A DNA stretch of 64,000 bases from Diprion similis. Its lineage: Eukaryota > Arthropoda > Insecta > Hymenoptera > Diprionidae. This document shows positions 59,293 through 64,000 of the stretch, one piece after another (positions within the stretch are counted from its first letter, which is position 1; each line of letters opens with the position of its first letter). The DNA lies in contig NC_060105.1 of NCBI RefSeq assembly GCF_021155765.1, forward strand, positions 10,263,001-10,327,000. The letters run 5' to 3'. A program made the position numbers and the translations under genes. The notes below the pieces were generated by a model. That model was not told the DNA's origin. It worked only from the letters and a program-made list of their open reading frames with translations, and searched no databases.

Positions 59293-62200
59293 ATGGGAAC
59301 AGGTCAGTCTTCTGATCGTTTTTACCTCATTTGGGCAGGAAGCATATCCGTCGATCTTTATTCTACACGTCGGAAGTGCGTAGTGCCTTATTTGGAATAG
59401 TCCTCGAGGCTTTTTCGTGAATCTGAACTCTATCGCGTTTTGTCTTGTTAGTTTTTCTTGTTTGTTTTCAAGTTTTATCGGAGATTTCCGAAATTTGTTG
59501 GCTACGTCATTAACTGCATACACGATCCGATTCTTGTTGATGGTTTTCTTCCATCTTCGTAAGTTTCTTTTTTTTTTTAGTTTCTATCGAAAAGAGTGTT
59601 CTGATGTCTGAACAAGTGATTACTTTTTAAGTTTTAAAGAACAAACAATTACTTAACAAAATGTTCTTTGTTCTTCAAATTTTGTTGTTCGAATAACTCG
59701 TTAAATACTGAGCCGATTGCATACAAAGTCTAGTCGATTCTGAGTTGAGAAGAGGCCGATTGAGATTAAACTCTGAAAATCTGTTTATTCATTCTCGAGA
59801 TATTCTGGGACAAATAATTGTCCATGCACATGCGGACGCCTATTTGAAAAATGTCGAAGGTCATTGTCTAGACTTTCGAACATGTAGAATTAGTTCGAAT
59901 TCCACTTTTCATTTTTGAGGCGATTGATATGACTTTTGCCTTATTCTCTTTTATCGAGTGGGAGGACATAAAGTTCAGTTTGTGGAACTGCGATTACCTA
60001 AAGTGATTCAGTAACACTTAAATGAAACTTTAATACGTCCATGCGTAATAATAGCTGTTGATAATTAACTCTGAAACGATTTATTGTGAACACTTCTCAG
60101 TAAAAAAATCGACTAAATTAGTTGCTTTTTTGTCAATAATTGATGGATGGTTTGAAAAATCTTGACGTGAATTCTGCAACGGAATTAAATGGTATAATAA
60201 ATAGTTGACCCACTGTAAATATAATAATGCATCAAGTGATTAAAGTCGTAAAAATAAGGTTGCAAAATTTTCGAAAGTTAAATGCCAGAAAATCAGTCAT
60301 CAAAGGGGAAGAAAAAGGAGAGAAGTTATCATAAAAATCCGAAAATGAAAGGTTGCGTTCTTTTCATTTGGATGGTTTTCTTAAATTCGAACTACTTAGA
60401 TTTTGGATATGATCGATCCAATAGCTTCCGAGTTATCCAAATAGCATCTAAATAAGAAAAAAATAAAAATGATCATATCTCGAAAATGGATTTTCTTAGC
60501 TTTGAACTAACTAAATCTGTAATGTTATCGGTTGGGTAGTTTTTGTGTTATTTGAATAGCAAAATAACAAAATACGTAATTTTATTTCTTGATGTTCGAT
60601 GGATAAGAAACGCATCCGAGTGTCAAGTTCTTGAGTTAGCCCAATCACGATGAGCCAAGTTGACCACTCAATTAAGTCTTGAATGTCAGTATTCTTTTTT
60701 TTACCGACTTTAAATTTTTTTAAGTTTGCCAAAGTGTAGAAAAAAAATCTGTAAGTAAATATAATGCTTTCTTTTGAATTACCAACATTTGATTACTTGA
60801 TCCATATTTTTGAGAAACATCGAAATATTTCTTGTTCACTATTTAACTTCTTCTACCAGTAGAGTGAAATTGACTAAATTGTATCAAATATACTTAATGG
60901 CTATCACATAATGCTACAGTATAGTCTGTTATAACTAGAGAGGAAAGAGACAACAAATAAATGTTCACATTGCTCGTATAATTAGTATTCCCATCAGTGT
61001 TTCCTCGTTCAGTAGTAAAGCGTCTGAGTAATTTCCACTGTGATTTCTATGAGTTCTGGAACAATATCGGCGGTCGAATATTCGCTTATGTGCTAAAGAA
61101 AGCTGCAAAAATGGCTGAAAAAATTTTATCCATTGCATAATCTGCACTTCTGTTTTTCGAAATATCATATCGATATATCCTTCCTGTAAACCTACGTCGA
61201 AGAATCGAACCGCAGATATCGCACGATGAAAATTTGTCGGTCTAAATATTTTCAGCTATACGTAGTTTCAAAAATTCCTTGAAATGTCTCTCGATCCGAT
61301 TTTCCGACGACAGCATTATGTGCTTATAAAAGGAATAAAATAACTGCGGTGGAAAAGTCTTGCGGAATATATACATATATTGTATATATATATATACAAT
61401 AAGCCGTTGCTATCATTTCTTTACTGAATACAATCGTCTCTGAAAGAAGAGATTAAACATAGCACGAAAGCGCGCCGCAGGGGGATGTAATTACGTAGCT
61501 CGTTAACGCTAGATTGAATCCTAATGGCGACGTGAAAAGGAAAATCTAAAAAAGTTTAATTCGCTTTGAGGAAATCTCTTGCAGGGTGCATTTCGCAGTT
61601 CGGAAATTGTACCTAATGCAGGAGCCGTGGCATAATTAAAACCTACAGAAAAACAGACGTAGTAATAAAAAATTACTTCGTCAAAAACAAACAAATATAT
61701 ATATATATATATCAGAATACGATTGCAGAATTTAATTTTTTTACTCAACTGAAAAATTATCGAAGCGTTTTTATTCACGCTTCAATTACATTTAACGGTG
61801 TAGGTACACCTTTTAAGCGGCATTTGGAATACATTGATGGAATTATACGGTATTATTACTTAGGCAGCGTTGACTGCTCGTTTCGATGTGACGTGAACGA
61901 ATTGGGGATTTCACACTTGGAGAGAATAATAATTACCTGCAAAAATCGAGTAACATGTGTTCACATTGTTGGAATTTTTTTTCTTTACGTTTTGACTGCA
62001 AATTTTAATTTTCAACCTTATAATTTTCATCCTTTACATCCATTTTTATCATTTCTAGAAAATTTTAATTTATCTTCTATTTTTTCAACTTTATATTTGC
62101 AGTAATTTCATTCGCTTGTTTAGCTACTTACGTTATCTAAAATAATAAATGAATCCACTTCCTCGCTAGATTCAACAAGTACTAAATTTATGCACGTTTC

Positions 62201-64000
62201 CTAAAAGAATGCCCAAATCGACAGAATCGTCCTTTGGTTGGGGTACAAAAATGCGAAAAACCAAAAAGTCGATGAGACGAAATCCCGAAAGTGAAATCAC
62301 CAACAATTAGAAACGTAAAAAGGAAAAGTTGTCTTGCGGAAAAATAAAAATCGATAAAGCAAAAATGTATAAATAAATTTATACAGAAATTTTTTTTATT
62401 TTGGAACGAGCAAGATTACGGAGGACAAAATATTGAATTACAACAATACCGGACAGTCAGAAAGTCCATTTTTCAAATGTCAGACTCGTAGGTTTTTCGA
62501 AAATTCACGAATCCGAATTTTTCAATCACGTTTGACCAATGACTCGGAAGGTCGAAATCCCAAAATCCACGTCACCAGTTGCAGCTAATAGATGGCTTTA
62601 CGCTTTTGAAGTGACACGAGGCTGCGTACGTGAATGTGGAACGCGATTTAACGTAATAATGTATTGAATAAATCGAACACCGTACGAGAAAAAAGATGCA
62701 CTGTTTGAATGTTATTAAAAATATGTTGCTCGTTTCTTTGCGTTTGTTTTTTTTCTTTTTATGACTCAGACGGTTGTCTAATGCAATGAGATAATCTTGA
62801 TAAAACTGGTATCGAGTTGAAGAATTTTACAACTTCCGAATTTTCAGGAGATTCGGTATTTCGGACTTTCGATATTTCGTCCTTTCGGGATTCTCGTCCA
62901 TCTGCATTTTGCTCTTTCTGAACTTTGATTTCCGACAAACTATTTATGATTTCCGAACTTTCCTTCTTCTATACCTTGACATTCCGTGCTTTGTTCATCC
63001 GGAATTCAGGCTATTCTGCAAAGACTTTTTACAAACGCATAAATGAGCGTTTGATTAAATAAGCTCCAAGGAAAACATTTATTCTAAACCCGTTTCTCAA
63101 AAATTTCGGGTTTTCGACCAGTCCATTTTTTCATCTTCCAGGATTTTGATCCCCACCCTGTCTTCGCTTCCATTTCACGTCCAGTCGTGGAATGCATGCG
63201 GCAAAAAGATCGACGAACAAAGTGTAATCAGTAAGCCGATTCCTGCCAACGAAAGCTGGGGGCCAGTGTCGTTGAATGCGCGACTTTGAGTTGCAAATTG
63301 ATTAAACGCCAGGGGGAGGTTCTTCTCTCCTCCGCGTTATACGAATTCATCCTTAAACGTCTCCACCCAGCGTCGCGTGTCGGGTGGGTTTGTACGAGGT
63401 GAAACTCCGCGGGTTTCGTCCAGGGGTAGGTTTACTTAAATTACGTGCTTTGGGGTAGTGAAAGGTGGGTAAGCAGATGAAGATAATCCTTTAGGGTTGG
63501 CGGCGTATACGGGCCGGAATTGTCTTCGTCTCTACGGTTGGCTTAGGCACGCGGCTGTGTTTTTCTTGCTGTGGATCATTAGGACGATTAGGGTTGCCGC
63601 GAATGGGGGAGAACAGATTAGCACTGAGCTCGATTCCTGCCCTTCGCGGACCGAAACACCCTGCGCTCAGTCTCCCCGTCTTCTTGCGCCTTTTCTTACA
63701 CCCCGCATCTTTTTTCTCATCCGCCGTCTTCGCGATTTTACAAATTGAATTGTCCTTTCTTTTGACTGCTGCTTCTTCTTTTTCTTTTTCTTGCTTTCTA
63801 TTCCCTCACTTTTTTTTTTTTTTTTTCATCCTTACAAATTTTATTCCTCCGTCCTACGACAGCTAGAATATAAATATTTCGTGCAACGTCGCTGTTTGAG
63901 ACACAGCTTTGATCAATTTTTCTAATTCTGTTTGATTTCAGGAGACAGGCTACTTGATATCCCGTGCAAGGTATGCGGGGATCGTAGCTCGGGCAAACAT
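59293..64000 (+). CDS. dsf: Dissatisfaction nuclear receptor (NR2E group), 5' part
   Basis: Orphan nuclear receptor of the tailless group; Drosophila dsf acts in neurons controlling sexual behaviour. Coding exon 1 is only 10 nt (59293-59302, ATGGGAACAG) before a GTCAGT donor. After a 4639-bp intron, exon 2 begins at 63942 and runs off the window end. The joined start reads MGTGDRLLDIPCKVCGDRSSGKH, which contains the first CxxC pair of the first zinc module of the DNA-binding domain. The residues DRLLDIPCKVCGDRSSGKH separate it from insect tailless, which diverges here. The rest of the DNA-binding domain and the ligand-binding domain lie beyond the window. Confidence 0.9.
59303..63941 (+). other. 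Intron 1 of dissatisfaction
   Basis: AT-rich intron with AT microsatellites (about 61370-61405 and 61688-61712) and degenerate TTCCGAAA repeats at 62270-63010. About 63170-63720 is GC-richer and could be regulatory or an alternative leader. No independent gene is supported within it. Confidence 0.6.
62270..63010. repeat. Degenerate TTCGGAATTTCG-type repeats in dsf intron
   Basis: Clusters of TTTCGGACTTTCGATATTTCG and similar words around 62840-62960, with the complementary orientation around 62270-62570. The same word family occupies 31940-32410. Confidence 0.45.

Overview
This is a piece of an insect nuclear genome, possibly hymenopteran; the order is an inference. The evidence is AT-rich sequence with small spliced exons, a ZAD zinc-finger gene (an arthropod-type family), a dissatisfaction-type nuclear receptor, a multi-saposin prosaposin gene and many short inverted-repeat transposons. 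There are no operons, rRNA or tRNA genes or CRISPR arrays that I could recognise. I reconstructed gene models by hand from reading frame, splice sites and intron phase; every multi-exon model below keeps an open frame through all its junctions.

Layout. 1-12.5 kb is repeat territory: several MITE-like elements, short-period tandem arrays, and a large imperfect palindrome (about 3570-7450). A second, nearly perfect palindrome (3868-5020) sits inside its left arm. It consists of an LTR, one lysine-tRNA-type primer-binding site and the same LTR inverted. 12.7-19.6 kb (+) is a 13-exon prosaposin gene with two SapA and seven SapB domains. It has a three-fold tandem peptide repeat bounded by basic pairs, a 93-nt in-frame optional intron, and a candidate intronic poly(A) isoform. 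20.7-22.4 kb (-) is a SPATA17-like IQ-motif gene. 25.2-26.8 kb (+) is IMP dehydrogenase with an intronless coding region. 28.5-38.7 kb (+) is a six-exon ZAD/C2H2 gene; its 6.4-kb second intron holds a GC-rich island that looks like an alternative promoter. 44.8-45.3 kb (-) is RNF181. 47.2-53.3 kb (-) is a head-to-tail pair of tektin-4-like genes with the same seven-exon structure. 58.6-64.0 kb (+) is the 5' part of dissatisfaction: a GC-rich leader, a 10-nt first coding exon, a 4.6-kb intron, and the start of the DNA-binding-domain exon, cut by the window edge.

The genes do not form one pathway. SPATA17 and the two tektins are all axoneme or sperm-flagellum genes on the same strand within about 33 kb, interleaved with housekeeping genes (IMPDH, RNF181, prosaposin) and two transcription factors. 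The most unusual features are the LTR-PBS-inverted-LTR palindrome, the peptide repeat in prosaposin, a TTAA-flanked MITE whose empty site is also in the window, and the duplicated tektins, one of which appears to use a GC-AG intron.
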